Positions 1 to 5,697 of a stretch of 8,107 nt of DNA are shown here, one piece after another. The position numbers and the translations under genes are program-made. The first letter of the stretch is position 1; each line of letters opens with the position of its first letter. The notes under the pieces were generated by a model that saw nothing but the letters and a program-made list of their open reading frames with translations, made no database searches and was not told the origin of the DNA. The stretch comes from Thermoanaerobaculia bacterium (GTDB taxonomy: Bacteria; Acidobacteriota; Thermoanaerobaculia; Multivoradales; UBA5704). The stretch spans positions 1-8,107 of the forward strand of contig JAICSG010000152.1 in NCBI GenBank assembly GCA_025937035.1, written 5' to 3'.

Positions 1-772
1 CGCGGTTGCGGGCCAGACCCGCCAGGGTCAGCCGGAGCCCCTCGACCATCAGCAGGCCGCCGAGGGCCGCCAGGGCGAGAGCGATCCAGGCGGCGCGGCG
101 GGCCCAGGCGAGGCTCGCCCGCCGCCGCTCGGTGCGCGGGCTCGCCAGCGCCGGCACGGTGGGCTGGAGGGCCAGGCGCCAGGCCGCCCCGCAGGCCTCG
201 GGCGGGGCCTCGCCGCCGCTCGCCGGCGGCTCGCCGTCGAGGAGCGCCAGGAGCGCCGTCTCTCCGGACTCCACCAGACGCGCGGCCTCCTCCGGCCCGG
301 CGGCCGCCGCGGCCAGGAGCTGATCGACCGTGAAGAGGGGCTCCGTCCCGCCCTCCTCCAGGAGCCCCGCGGCGAGCGGCTCGACCGTCCCGGCGCCGCA
401 GGCCGCCGCCAGCCAGGTGTCCGGGGCGAGGGGGAGGGCCGCCACCGCCGGCTCGCTCAGGCGCTCGTACCCCTCGGCGAAGAGGGCCGCCGAGACCGCC
501 TCGCGGCCCGGCTCCCCCGCGTGGGTGAGGACGGCCACCTGGGCCTCGCCCGCGCCGAGCAGGACCAGCACCTTGCCCGGCCGCACCTTGAGCTCGCGGA
601 GGGCCCGCCGGGCGAGCGCCACGGGGCCGTCGCCGCCGGAGATCACGGCCCAGGCGGCGGGCGATCCCCGGCCGTCGAGGGCCACCGCCGCCGCCTCGCC
701 GTCGTAGCGGAGGTCGAGGGCCACGGTGGCGGGCAGCCGCTTCTTGGCGGGGCGCACCGGAGGTGAGCTCAT
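1..772 (-). CDS. GspL/PilM-PilN-like inner-membrane assembly protein, partial (3' end beyond window)
   Basis: Read by translating the minus strand; 257 residues are visible and the frame is still open at coordinate 1. The ATG (772-770) overlaps the TGA of the upstream ATPase as ATGA, with a GGAGG Shine-Dalgarno (782-786) 9 bases upstream. Residues 1-222 look cytoplasmic. The start (VALDLRYDGEAAAVALDG, ~17-34) resembles the first strand-turn-strand of the actin-like PilM/GspL fold, but the conserved nucleotide-binding signatures are not evident. A basic stretch (RTERRRASLAWARR, 213-226) precedes one hydrophobic segment (~228-245), then the protein continues, presumably in the periplasm. This cytoplasmic domain plus single membrane segment architecture is that of GspL or a fused PilM-PilN, which recruits the ATPase to the inner-membrane platform. 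Its place directly after a GspE-type gene supports this. The family assignment is inference from architecture and context; the missing C-terminus could change it. Confidence 0.62.
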   Translation of the reverse strand, partial: MSSPPVRPAKKRLPATVALDLRYDGEAAAVALDGRGSPAAWAVISGGDGPVALARRALRELKVRPGKVLVLLGAGEAQVAVLTHAGEPGREAVSAALFAEGYERLSEPAVAALPLAPDTWLAAACGAGTVEPLAAGLLEEGGTEPLFTVDQLLAAAAAGPEEAARLVESGETALLALLDGEPPASGGEAPPEACGAAWRLALQPTVPALASPRTERRRASLAWARRAAWIALALAALGGLLMVEGLRLTLAGLARNR

Positions 773-2259
773 CGGGCGGCGCCTCCGTCGAGATCGCGCG
801 GGCCCTCGACGTCGAGCACCCGGGCGGTCTCCGCCGGGGTGGTCACCCCCCGGCGGACGAGGTCGCGGGCGGTTTCGTGGAGCGGCCGGTAGCCGTGGTC
901 GCGCGCCGCCCGCCGCAGCTCGCCGGGATCGGCCCCCTGGCGCACCAGGGAGGCCAGGGGCCCGCTCATCGTCACCAGCTCGTAGAGGCCGGTGCGGCCC
1001 TTCAGCCCGCTCCCCTCGCAGGCGAAGCACCCCTCGCCGGCGCAGTAGGGGCAGATCCGGCGCAGCAGCCGCTGCGACACGGAGAGGCGCATCACCTGCG
1101 CCAGCAGCGCGCGGTCGGCGCCGAGCTGGCCGAAGCGGTCGAAGGTCTCGAGGGCGCTCGCGGCGTGCACCGTGGTCAGCACCAGGTGCCCGGCGAGCGC
1201 CGCCTGGACCACCAGCTGGGCGGTCTCGGCGTCGCGCGTCTCCCCCACCAGGATGACGTCGGGGTCCTGGCGCAGGACGGAGCGCAGGGCGCCGGCGAAG
1301 TCGAGCCCGAGGTCCCGGCGGACCGGCACCTGGCGCAGGCGCCGCGAGCGGATCTCCACCGGGTCCTCGATCGAGATGACGTTGCGCCGGTCGGCGTCCA
1401 CCGTGTGGAGGAGGGCGTGCAGGGTGGTGGTCTTGCCGCTCCCCGTGGGCCCCGCGAAGACGATGAGCCCCTCGGGCGCCGAGGCCGCCGCGACCAGCTT
1501 GCGGCTCACCTCCCCGGGCACGCCGAGGTCGTCGAGCGTGGGGATGGAGTCCTCGACCGTCAGCAGGCGCAGGACGGCGCACTCCCCGCGGGCGGTGGGG
1601 AGGATCGAGACGCGGACCGCCACCGGCCCGGCCGGGGTCTGGAACTCGAGCACCCCGTCCTGCGGGAAGAGGCATTCGCCCAGCGCCAGGCCGGCCAGGG
1701 CCTTGATCCGGCCGATCACCCGGCCCGCCAGCCAGGCGGGCGGGGCGACCCGCTCGGCGAGGATGCCGTCCACCCGGAAGCGCACGCGGGGGGAGCGCGG
1801 GTCGGGCTCGATGTGCACGTCGCTCGCCCGTTCGGCGACCGCCGCCCGGAGCGTCAGCTCGAGGAAGCGCGATGCCGGGGCCAACTCCGGCGCTCCGCCC
1901 GGCCCCAGGGAGGGGTCGGCGGAGGGGGCCGCCGCCAGCCCGGAGACCAGCTCGGCCACGTCGCCGGCCGGGCCGTACCACTTCCCCAGGACCTCCTGGT
2001 AGCGCTCCGCCGAGATCGGCTCCAGCACGACGTCGGGATGGCCCAGACGGCGCAGGGTGTCGAGGGTCCGCGGGCGTCCCGGATCGCGGGCGCCGACGAC
2101 CAGCCGCTCCCCCTCGTAGCGCAGGGGGATCACCTGATGGCCGCGGGCGACCCGGGGGGGTACCGCGCGCAGGCCTTCGAGGAGCGAGAGCTCCCGCCGG
2201 GCGGTGCCCGGGAGAGCGCGGTCGGTCGGCAGGGGTTGCGCCACGGCTCGCTCGCTCAA
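769..2259 (-). CDS. GspE/PilB-family type II secretion / type IV pilus assembly ATPase
   Basis: 496 aa. Cytoplasmic hexameric ATPase expected to power extension of a pilus or pseudopilus. An N-terminal MshEN/T2SSE_N-like domain (~22-96, ending in a QEVLGKWYG helix) precedes the ATPase core. Visible motifs: SDVHIEP (146-152), Walker A GPTGSGKTTT (270-279), Asp box SIEDPVEI (296-303), Walker B QDPDVILVGETRD (331-343) and His box TTVHAASALETFDR (362-375). A four-cysteine zinc site (C403, C406, C411, C414) and GRTGLYELV (421-429) follow. The cysteine site is compact, with four residues between the CxxC pairs, where most relatives have a long loop. I see no long c-di-GMP-binding RLGxx repeat typical of true MshE N-domains. 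No in-frame ATG is near the N-terminus. The best start is TTG (2259-2257), overlapping the upstream TGA as TTGA, with no good Shine-Dalgarno; GTG at residue 6 is the alternative. Translation probably depends on coupling. An assembly rather than retraction (PilT) ATPase is indicated by the N-domain and zinc site. Confidence 0.93.
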   Translation of the reverse strand: MSERAVAQPLPTDRALPGTARRELSLLEGLRAVPPRVARGHQVIPLRYEGERLVVGARDPGRPRTLDTLRRLGHPDVVLEPISAERYQEVLGKWYGPAGDVAELVSGLAAAPSADPSLGPGGAPELAPASRFLELTLRAAVAERASDVHIEPDPRSPRVRFRVDGILAERVAPPAWLAGRVIGRIKALAGLALGECLFPQDGVLEFQTPAGPVAVRVSILPTARGECAVLRLLTVEDSIPTLDDLGVPGEVSRKLVAAASAPEGLIVFAGPTGSGKTTTLHALLHTVDADRRNVISIEDPVEIRSRRLRQVPVRRDLGLDFAGALRSVLRQDPDVILVGETRDAETAQLVVQAALAGHLVLTTVHAASALETFDRFGQLGADRALLAQVMRLSVSQRLLRRICPYCAGEGCFACEGSGLKGRTGLYELVTMSGPLASLVRQGADPGELRRAARDHGYRPLHETARDLVRRGVTTPAETARVLDVEGPRDLDGGAAR

Positions 2260-2699
2260 TGGGTGGGCAGGGCCCGGTCGAGGCGGTTGATCAGGCGGCC
2301 GAGGGCGGGCCGCGCCTGCCGCAGCCCCTCCTCCAGGGCCGACGCGGCGCCCTGTGCCTCCGCGGCGGCCGGCGGCGCGGTCTCCGTGATCTCCCCCGGG
2401 GTCTCCCCGGTGAGACTCGGCCAGGGGCGCACCGGGCCTTCCTCCTCCCCCGCCTCGGCGCCGGCCGCGGGCGGGGCGCCGCCCGGCAGGAGCGCTTCCA
2501 GGTGGGCCCCCAGGCTCTGCTTGGAGTGCCTGAGGAGCTGGTCGTGGAGGCGGGCCACCTGGAGGTGCATGCGCAGCAGGTCGATGCTGGCCTGGGTCGA
2601 GACCGCGCTGGCACGGACGGCCAGCAGCCCCAGCCCCCAGACGGAGACGATCACCAGGGAGAGGATCAGGACCGGCACGGCGAGGCTCATCAGCTTCAT
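2256..2699 (-). CDS. 147-aa bitopic membrane protein of a secretin cluster, family unknown
   Basis: 147 aa. ATG (2699-2697) overlaps the secretin stop as ATGA and has a strong Shine-Dalgarno AGGAGG (plus-strand 2706-2711) 6 bases upstream. It ends in TGA overlapping the ATPase start. The same frame stays open far upstream through the secretin gene, but that is a GC-rich shadow; the Shine-Dalgarno and overlap fix the start here. Residues 4-28 form one hydrophobic membrane segment (VPVLILSLVIVSVWGLGLL). Next come an amphipathic, probably coiled-coil helix (~33-70, SIDLLRMHLQVARLHDQLL), a Pro/Ala/Glu-rich linker (71-118) and a C-terminal helix (~119-143). I do not recognise a family. Position between secretin and ATPase suggests a structural part of the machine, perhaps an alignment or platform accessory comparable in size to PilN/PilO/PilP or GspM/GspC, but no sequence motif shows this. 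It shares overall layout (N-terminal membrane helix then ~45-residue helix) with the 93-aa protein at the start of the cluster. Confidence 0.82.
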   Translation of the reverse strand: MKLMSLAVPVLILSLVIVSVWGLGLLAVRASAVSTQASIDLLRMHLQVARLHDQLLRHSKQSLGAHLEALLPGGAPPAAGAEAGEEEGPVRPWPSLTGETPGEITETAPPAAAEAQGAASALEEGLRQARPALGRLINRLDRALPTH

Positions 2700-4981
2700 T
2701 GCGGGCCTCCTGAGGAGACGGAGATCGAGAGCGAGGGCGAGGGGCCGACCGCGGTCTGGGGAGCGTCGGCGGCGATCCACCGCAGGCCGGCCGCCAGGGC
2801 GTCGCGGGCCGCCGGAGGGGCCGCCGGGGCGCCGCCGCCGGTGAGGCGCTCCAGGGCGCCGGTCTCCTCGCGCACGGCCCGGGCGCGGCCGCGCTCCCCG
2901 GCCGCCGGGAGGCCGTGGACCCGCGACTCGAAGACCAGGGTGGCGAGGCGGACCAGTTGGAGCGCCACGGTCTGCGCCGTGGCCTCGGCCGTGGTGGTGA
3001 CGCGGGCGCTGCGCACCGCCGGATCGACGGCCGGCCCGGCCGCTCCCGCCTCGACCGTGGCGAGGCCGAACCCCACCAGGTTGCGCAGATCGGGCGCCCG
3101 GCGGGCGAGCAGGTCGAGCGCCTGGCGGACGAGCCGGCCGCCAGCGGCGTCTCCCCGCAGGGCGATCTCGGCCGGCGCGCCGCTCCACGCCAGGGCCGGC
3201 TCGGCGGCGGGGACGCCGGGCTCGGCCTCGGGGTCCGGCTGCGCCGCCAGCCCGGCCAGGGCGGCGCGCAGATGAGGGGCCAGGGGCTCCTTCACGGCCG
3301 CGAGCGCCACCGCGCGGAGGTCCTTGAAACGTCTCAGCTCGCCGAGGGCGTCCGCCGGCCGCGCGCGGAGCAGGAAGAGCGCCGCCGCGGTCCGCGCCTC
3401 CAGGCTGGCGTCGGCGCCCAGGGCCGCCACGTCGGGAGCGGCGTCGACGCCCGCCGCGAGAAGGTCGGCGTCGATCTCCTCCAGCGCGCGGACGCCGGCC
3501 ACGCGGCCGGCCGGGTCCGGCGCGCGCAGGAGGGCGCGCGCCTCCTCGAGCCGCGCGGCGAGGGCGGCCGGGAGCCAGGCGTCGCCGACCCGCGCCTTGG
3601 CCTGCCGCTCCTCCGGCGCCGGCAGCTCGTGAGGGGTCACGAAGACGAGGAGCTCGGCGCTCTCGCTCTGCTTGCCCTCCAGGCGGAAGGCGCGGCCGAT
3701 CAGGGGGATGCTCCCGAGGCCGGGGGTCTTGCCGTGGTTGTCCATCTTGCGCTCGGTGACCAGGCCGCCGATGACCAGCGTCTCGCCGGCCTCCAGGATC
3801 ACCTCGGTCTCGGTGCGGCGCCGGGTGACGATGGGGAGCCCCTGGGTGAGCCCGCTCTGGGTGAACGTCGAGGTGCCCTGCTGCAGCTCGCTCACCTCGG
3901 GCGTGACCGTGAGCAGGATCTGCCGGCCGTTGCCGTGCCGCGGGCGGACCTCCAGGGTCGTCCCCACGTCGACCTGCTCGATGCCGGTCACGGTGGTGGT
4001 GGCGAAGGCCTGGTTCTGGGTGAAGGTGGGGATGCGCAGGGTGGTGACCATGCTGATCTTGGCCTTGCGGTTGTCGAGCGCGGTGACCTTGGGGGTGGCC
4101 ATCACCCGCGCCTCGCCGGACTGCTCCAGGGCCTGGATCACCAGGCCGATCCCCCGCGCGTCGACATGCCCGAAGCGGAACCCCGAGTCGGCGAGGGACC
4201 CGGTCTCGGTGCTCCCGGTGGTGCCGCCCGAGCCGCTGAGCCGGCCGAGCGCCGCGAGGTCGCCGGGCGACGGCAGATAGCGCTTGGCGGCGCCGATGCC
4301 GCTCAGGGGGAAGGTGGTCGCCAGCACGCCGCCGCGGATGTCGAGCCCGACGCTCCCCTGCGAGCCCATCTGGCGCAGCGCGTTCTTCGACACCTCGACC
4401 ACCTGGACCTCGACCTCGTACTGCTTCGGCGTGCGCGTCAGCTCGGCCAGGAGGGCCTCGACGCGGCCGAGCGTGGAGGGGAGGGCGGAGACGGTCAGCA
4501 CGTTCTCCGTGGCGTTGTAGGTCGCGGTCTCCAGGTGCGGCTCCAGCAGGGGCAGGATCGCCTTCAGCGTCTCCTCGCCGGGCGCCGCGCCCAGGGGGAA
4601 CACCCGGTCGGCGACCTGCTGCTGGCGGGCGGCGAGGGCGGCCGCCGCGTCCACGCTCTTCGGCGTCACCCGCATCACCGGCCCGTCCTGTGCCACATCC
4701 AGCCCCGCCGCGTCGGCGACGGCCGCGAAGGCCTCGCGGGCGCCGATGCCGCGCAGGCGGACCGTCACCCGGGTGTCGGGCAGCGAGCCGGTCGCGATCG
4801 ACACGTCGTAGGTCTCGGCGAGGAGGCGCAGCGCGCGGCCGACGGGCACGTCGTCGAGGTCGACGTCGGCGAGCGCCGGCCCGGCGGGCGAGCGTGGGGG
4901 GACCTTCTTGACCTCTCCCTCGGCTCCGGCCGACCACAAAATGAGGAGCGCGATCGAGATCGTCTTCGCGAGGCGACGCAT
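2696..4981 (-). CDS. Secretin (GspD/PilQ/MshL-like outer-membrane channel) with long C-terminal extension
   Basis: 761 aa. The subunit of an outer-membrane gated ring for a type IV pilus or type II secretion-like machine. It has an N-terminal signal peptide (hydrophobic 7-19, likely cleavage after the AGA at 18-20; no lipobox Cys). Domains: STN/N0 (~35-107, VPVGRALRLLAETYDVSI), one N1-like ring domain (~126-186), and the secretin channel domain (~187-450). Recognisable channel stretches include YEVEVQVVEVS (188-198), ARVMATPKVTALDNRKAKI (291-309), EAGETLVIGGLVTE (397-410) and GLGSIPLIGRAFR (421-433). A Gly/Ser/Thr-rich insert sits at ~248-266. No AMIN (peptidoglycan-binding) domains are seen, unlike PilQ; a short N-terminus with STN is closer to MshL. 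Residues ~455-761 form an Ala/Arg/Leu-rich helical extension far longer than a usual S-domain. The start ATG has AGGA (4988-4991) 6 bases upstream. The stop overlaps the next gene. The secretin call is firm; the sub-type is inference. Confidence 0.94.
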   Translation of the reverse strand: MRRLAKTISIALLILWSAGAEGEVKKVPPRSPAGPALADVDLDDVPVGRALRLLAETYDVSIATGSLPDTRVTVRLRGIGAREAFAAVADAAGLDVAQDGPVMRVTPKSVDAAAALAARQQQVADRVFPLGAAPGEETLKAILPLLEPHLETATYNATENVLTVSALPSTLGRVEALLAELTRTPKQYEVEVQVVEVSKNALRQMGSQGSVGLDIRGGVLATTFPLSGIGAAKRYLPSPGDLAALGRLSGSGGTTGSTETGSLADSGFRFGHVDARGIGLVIQALEQSGEARVMATPKVTALDNRKAKISMVTTLRIPTFTQNQAFATTTVTGIEQVDVGTTLEVRPRHGNGRQILLTVTPEVSELQQGTSTFTQSGLTQGLPIVTRRRTETEVILEAGETLVIGGLVTERKMDNHGKTPGLGSIPLIGRAFRLEGKQSESAELLVFVTPHELPAPEERQAKARVGDAWLPAALAARLEEARALLRAPDPAGRVAGVRALEEIDADLLAAGVDAAPDVAALGADASLEARTAAALFLLRARPADALGELRRFKDLRAVALAAVKEPLAPHLRAALAGLAAQPDPEAEPGVPAAEPALAWSGAPAEIALRGDAAGGRLVRQALDLLARRAPDLRNLVGFGLATVEAGAAGPAVDPAVRSARVTTTAEATAQTVALQLVRLATLVFESRVHGLPAAGERGRARAVREETGALERLTGGGAPAAPPAARDALAAGLRWIAADAPQTAVGPSPSLSISVSSGGPQ

Positions 4982-5015
4982 TGGAATTCCTATGGAGACG
5001 TGAGCTCTGAAGCGT

Positions 5016-5024
5016 AGGATAGCA
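5016..5024 (-). promoter_or_regulatory. Possible extended -10 element upstream of the secretin gene
   Basis: The minus strand reads TGCTATCCT, matching the extended -10 form TGnTATnnT, and would start transcription near 5009, 28 bases before the secretin ATG. No convincing -35 is seen. It could give the machine genes independent basal expression. Weak. Confidence 0.2.
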
Positions 5025-5044
5025 TGACCGATCCGCGAGCCCGC

Positions 5045-5083
5045 CGGCCGGGCCCGGAGGCGGGGAGCCCCCGGGCCCGGCCG
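5045..5083 (-). other. 16-bp GC hairpin between the 93-aa gene and the secretin gene
   Basis: Arms 5045-5060 and 5068-5083 pair at 15 of 16 positions around a 7-base loop (5061-5067), starting 15 bases after the stop of the 93-aa gene. No U-tract follows on the minus strand, so it is not a classical intrinsic terminator. It could protect the 3' end of the upstream message or attenuate read-through into the secretin gene. That would favour excess production of the small protein. Confidence 0.55.
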
Positions 5084-5098
5084 CGCGAGGCAGCCGTC

Positions 5099-5380
5099 TT
5101 AGTAAATCGTCTGGTTCACGGCGTCCTGATAGAACTGGACCTGGCTCTCGACGTCCAGCAGCTCCTGGTTGACCTCGTTCACCCAGTTCTGCATGGCGGT
5201 CTCCTGGGCCGAGATCTTGTCCGCGGAGAGCTGGACGATGCGGAGCAGGGTGGCCCGGATGCTGGTGGTGTCGTAGGTGGTGGTCGCCTCGCGGCCGGCC
5301 AGCGACGTCACGATCATGATCGCGACGAGGAAGACGACGACCAACAGGAAGAAGATTGTGAACTGCTTGGTGTTGACCAT
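5099..5380 (-). CDS. 93-aa single-span membrane protein, pilin-like N-terminal helix without processing site
   Basis: 93 aa. ATG (5380-5378) is chosen over an in-frame TTG six codons upstream because the strong Shine-Dalgarno GAGGGAGG (5389-5396) lies 8 bases before it. The protein begins MVNTKQFTIFFLLVVVFLVA. Residues 7-26 are a membrane helix, and 30-93 are a hydrophilic, Gln/Asn/Asp-rich, Cys-free helical region with no Pro. The stretch KQ-FTIFFLLVVV is strikingly like the pilin signature KG-FTLIELLVVV but has Gln for the cleavage Gly(-1) and Phe for Glu(+5), so PilD/GspO processing would not be expected. Base composition is visibly less GC-extreme than its neighbours. It is the first gene downstream of a near-consensus sigma-54 promoter and is followed by a GC hairpin, then the secretin gene, consistent with high expression. 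I do not recognise a family. It may be an abundant fibre, scaffold or regulatory subunit of the adjacent machine; function is unproven. Confidence 0.85.
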   Translation of the reverse strand: MVNTKQFTIFFLLVVVFLVAIMIVTSLAGREATTTYDTTSIRATLLRIVQLSADKISAQETAMQNWVNEVNQELLDVESQVQFYQDAVNQTIY

Positions 5381-5388
5381 GAGAAATA

Positions 5389-5396
5389 CCTCCCTC
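5389..5396 (-). promoter_or_regulatory. Strong ribosome binding site that decides the start of the 93-aa gene
   Basis: GAGGGAGG on the minus strand lies 8 bases before ATG 5380. The in-frame TTG at 5398 falls inside or upstream of this site and would waste it, so the ATG is the start. Confidence 0.85.
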
Positions 5397-5481
5397 AAAA
5401 GACTCCCCCGTTTTTAGTTTGAGGTCCCGCCGTCGTGGGGGGGAAGACCTTGGGACCGTTTTGGGCTCTGCAGTCCCATAA

Positions 5482-5498
5482 AGCCAGATGCGTGCCAA
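5482..5498 (-). promoter_or_regulatory. Sigma-54 (RpoN) -24/-12 promoter for the 93-aa gene and secretin cluster
   Basis: On the minus strand the sequence reads TTGGCACG-CATC-TGGCT. The RpoN consensus is TGGCACG-N4-TTGCW; only one core base differs (TGGCT for TTGCT). The invariant GG (5496-5495) and GC (5484-5483) are separated by exactly 10 bases. Transcription should start near 5471, giving a ~90-base leader before the ATG at 5380. RpoN promoters require an AAA+ enhancer-binding activator; candidate sites lie upstream (see the 10-bp array). Match seen in sequence; promoter activity inferred. Confidence 0.78.
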
Positions 5499-5581
5499 CC
5501 GGACGCGGGAGGGCGGCGCGCGGAGGCGAGCCATCGCCAACACACTGATCGTAAAGGGCTTACCGATTAGATCAGAAAGAT

Positions 5582-5608
5582 TTTTTCAGCGCGCGCCGCG
5601 CGGAAAAA
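5582..5608. other. T-tract / GC stem / A-tract inverted repeat between enhancer array and promoter
   Basis: On the minus strand TTTTTC-CGCGCG and CGCGCTGAAAAA-type arms pair over 12 positions with one mismatch and a 3-base loop. The U-run precedes the stem and the A-run follows it, so it is not an intrinsic terminator on either strand. The two A/T tracts are centred about 22 bp apart, roughly two helical turns, which could bend DNA between the array and the promoter. Confidence 0.35.
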
Positions 5609-5613
5609 CCTTT

Positions 5614-5672
5614 ATGTCGGATTATGTCGGAAAGCGTCGGGCGACGTCGGGAAATGCCGGAGATTATGTCGC
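5614..5672. promoter_or_regulatory. Array of six ATGTCGG-like units, five at exact 10-bp spacing (candidate enhancer)
   Basis: Plus-strand units: ATGTCGG (5614-5620), ATGTCGG (5624-5630), GCGTCGG (5634-5640), ACGTCGG (5644-5650), ATGCCGG (5654-5660) and ATGTCGC (5666-5672). The first five share one phase of 10 bp, about one helical turn, so a protein could bind one DNA face repeatedly. The array lies about 143-200 bases upstream of the predicted sigma-54 start, in the usual enhancer range. Pseudomonas PilR is known to bind TGTC-containing tandem sites upstream of pilA; here the TGTC reads opposite to the gene. Role inferred. Confidence 0.6.
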
Positions 5673-5689
5673 GCCAATGATCAATGGCG
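5672..5689. promoter_or_regulatory. 18-bp near-perfect palindrome, candidate operator
   Basis: CGCCAATGATCAATGGCG is symmetric about TGA|TCA except for one base pair position in each half (CGCCA-n-TGATCA-n-TGGCG). It abuts the last ATGTCG unit. The dyad and size fit a dimeric DNA-binding protein. A second perfect 10-bp palindrome (5698-5707) is centred 22 bp away. Confidence 0.4.
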
Positions 5690-5697
5690 TTACGTCT

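Noticed and set aside
763..5017. Very long plus-strand open frames (763-2844 and 2915-5017) opposite the ATPase and secretin genes
   Set aside because: They are antisense shadows of high-GC codon use: low-complexity Arg/Gly/Ala/Pro/His-rich translations, no domain signatures, and no sensible start context. The minus-strand genes carry full family motifs.
2256..5543. A single 1095-aa minus-strand protein ending with the 147-aa sequence
   Set aside because: Only the last 147 residues look like protein. The rest is an Arg/Pro/Gly-rich out-of-frame reading of the secretin and 93-aa genes. The strong Shine-Dalgarno at 2706-2711 and the ATGA overlap mark the true start at 2699.
5545..5575. CTGATC/GATCAG inverted repeat as an operator
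   Set aside because: Only 6-bp arms with a 19-base spacer; this can easily occur by chance in the AT-richer patch.
5582..5608. Intrinsic terminator for the M13 gene
   Set aside because: The T-run precedes and the A-run follows the stem on the minus strand, the reverse of what a terminator needs.
5614..5672. The 10-bp array as a CRISPR or plasmid iteron set
   Set aside because: Units are 7 bases with 3-base gaps and too short for CRISPR. There is no replication initiator gene or origin context. A regulatory array upstream of a sigma-54 promoter is the simpler reading.
5680..5692. IHF site (ATCAATGGCGTTA)
   Set aside because: The consensus needs four bases between ATCAA and TTR; here there are five. 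The spacing breaks the match, so it is not called.
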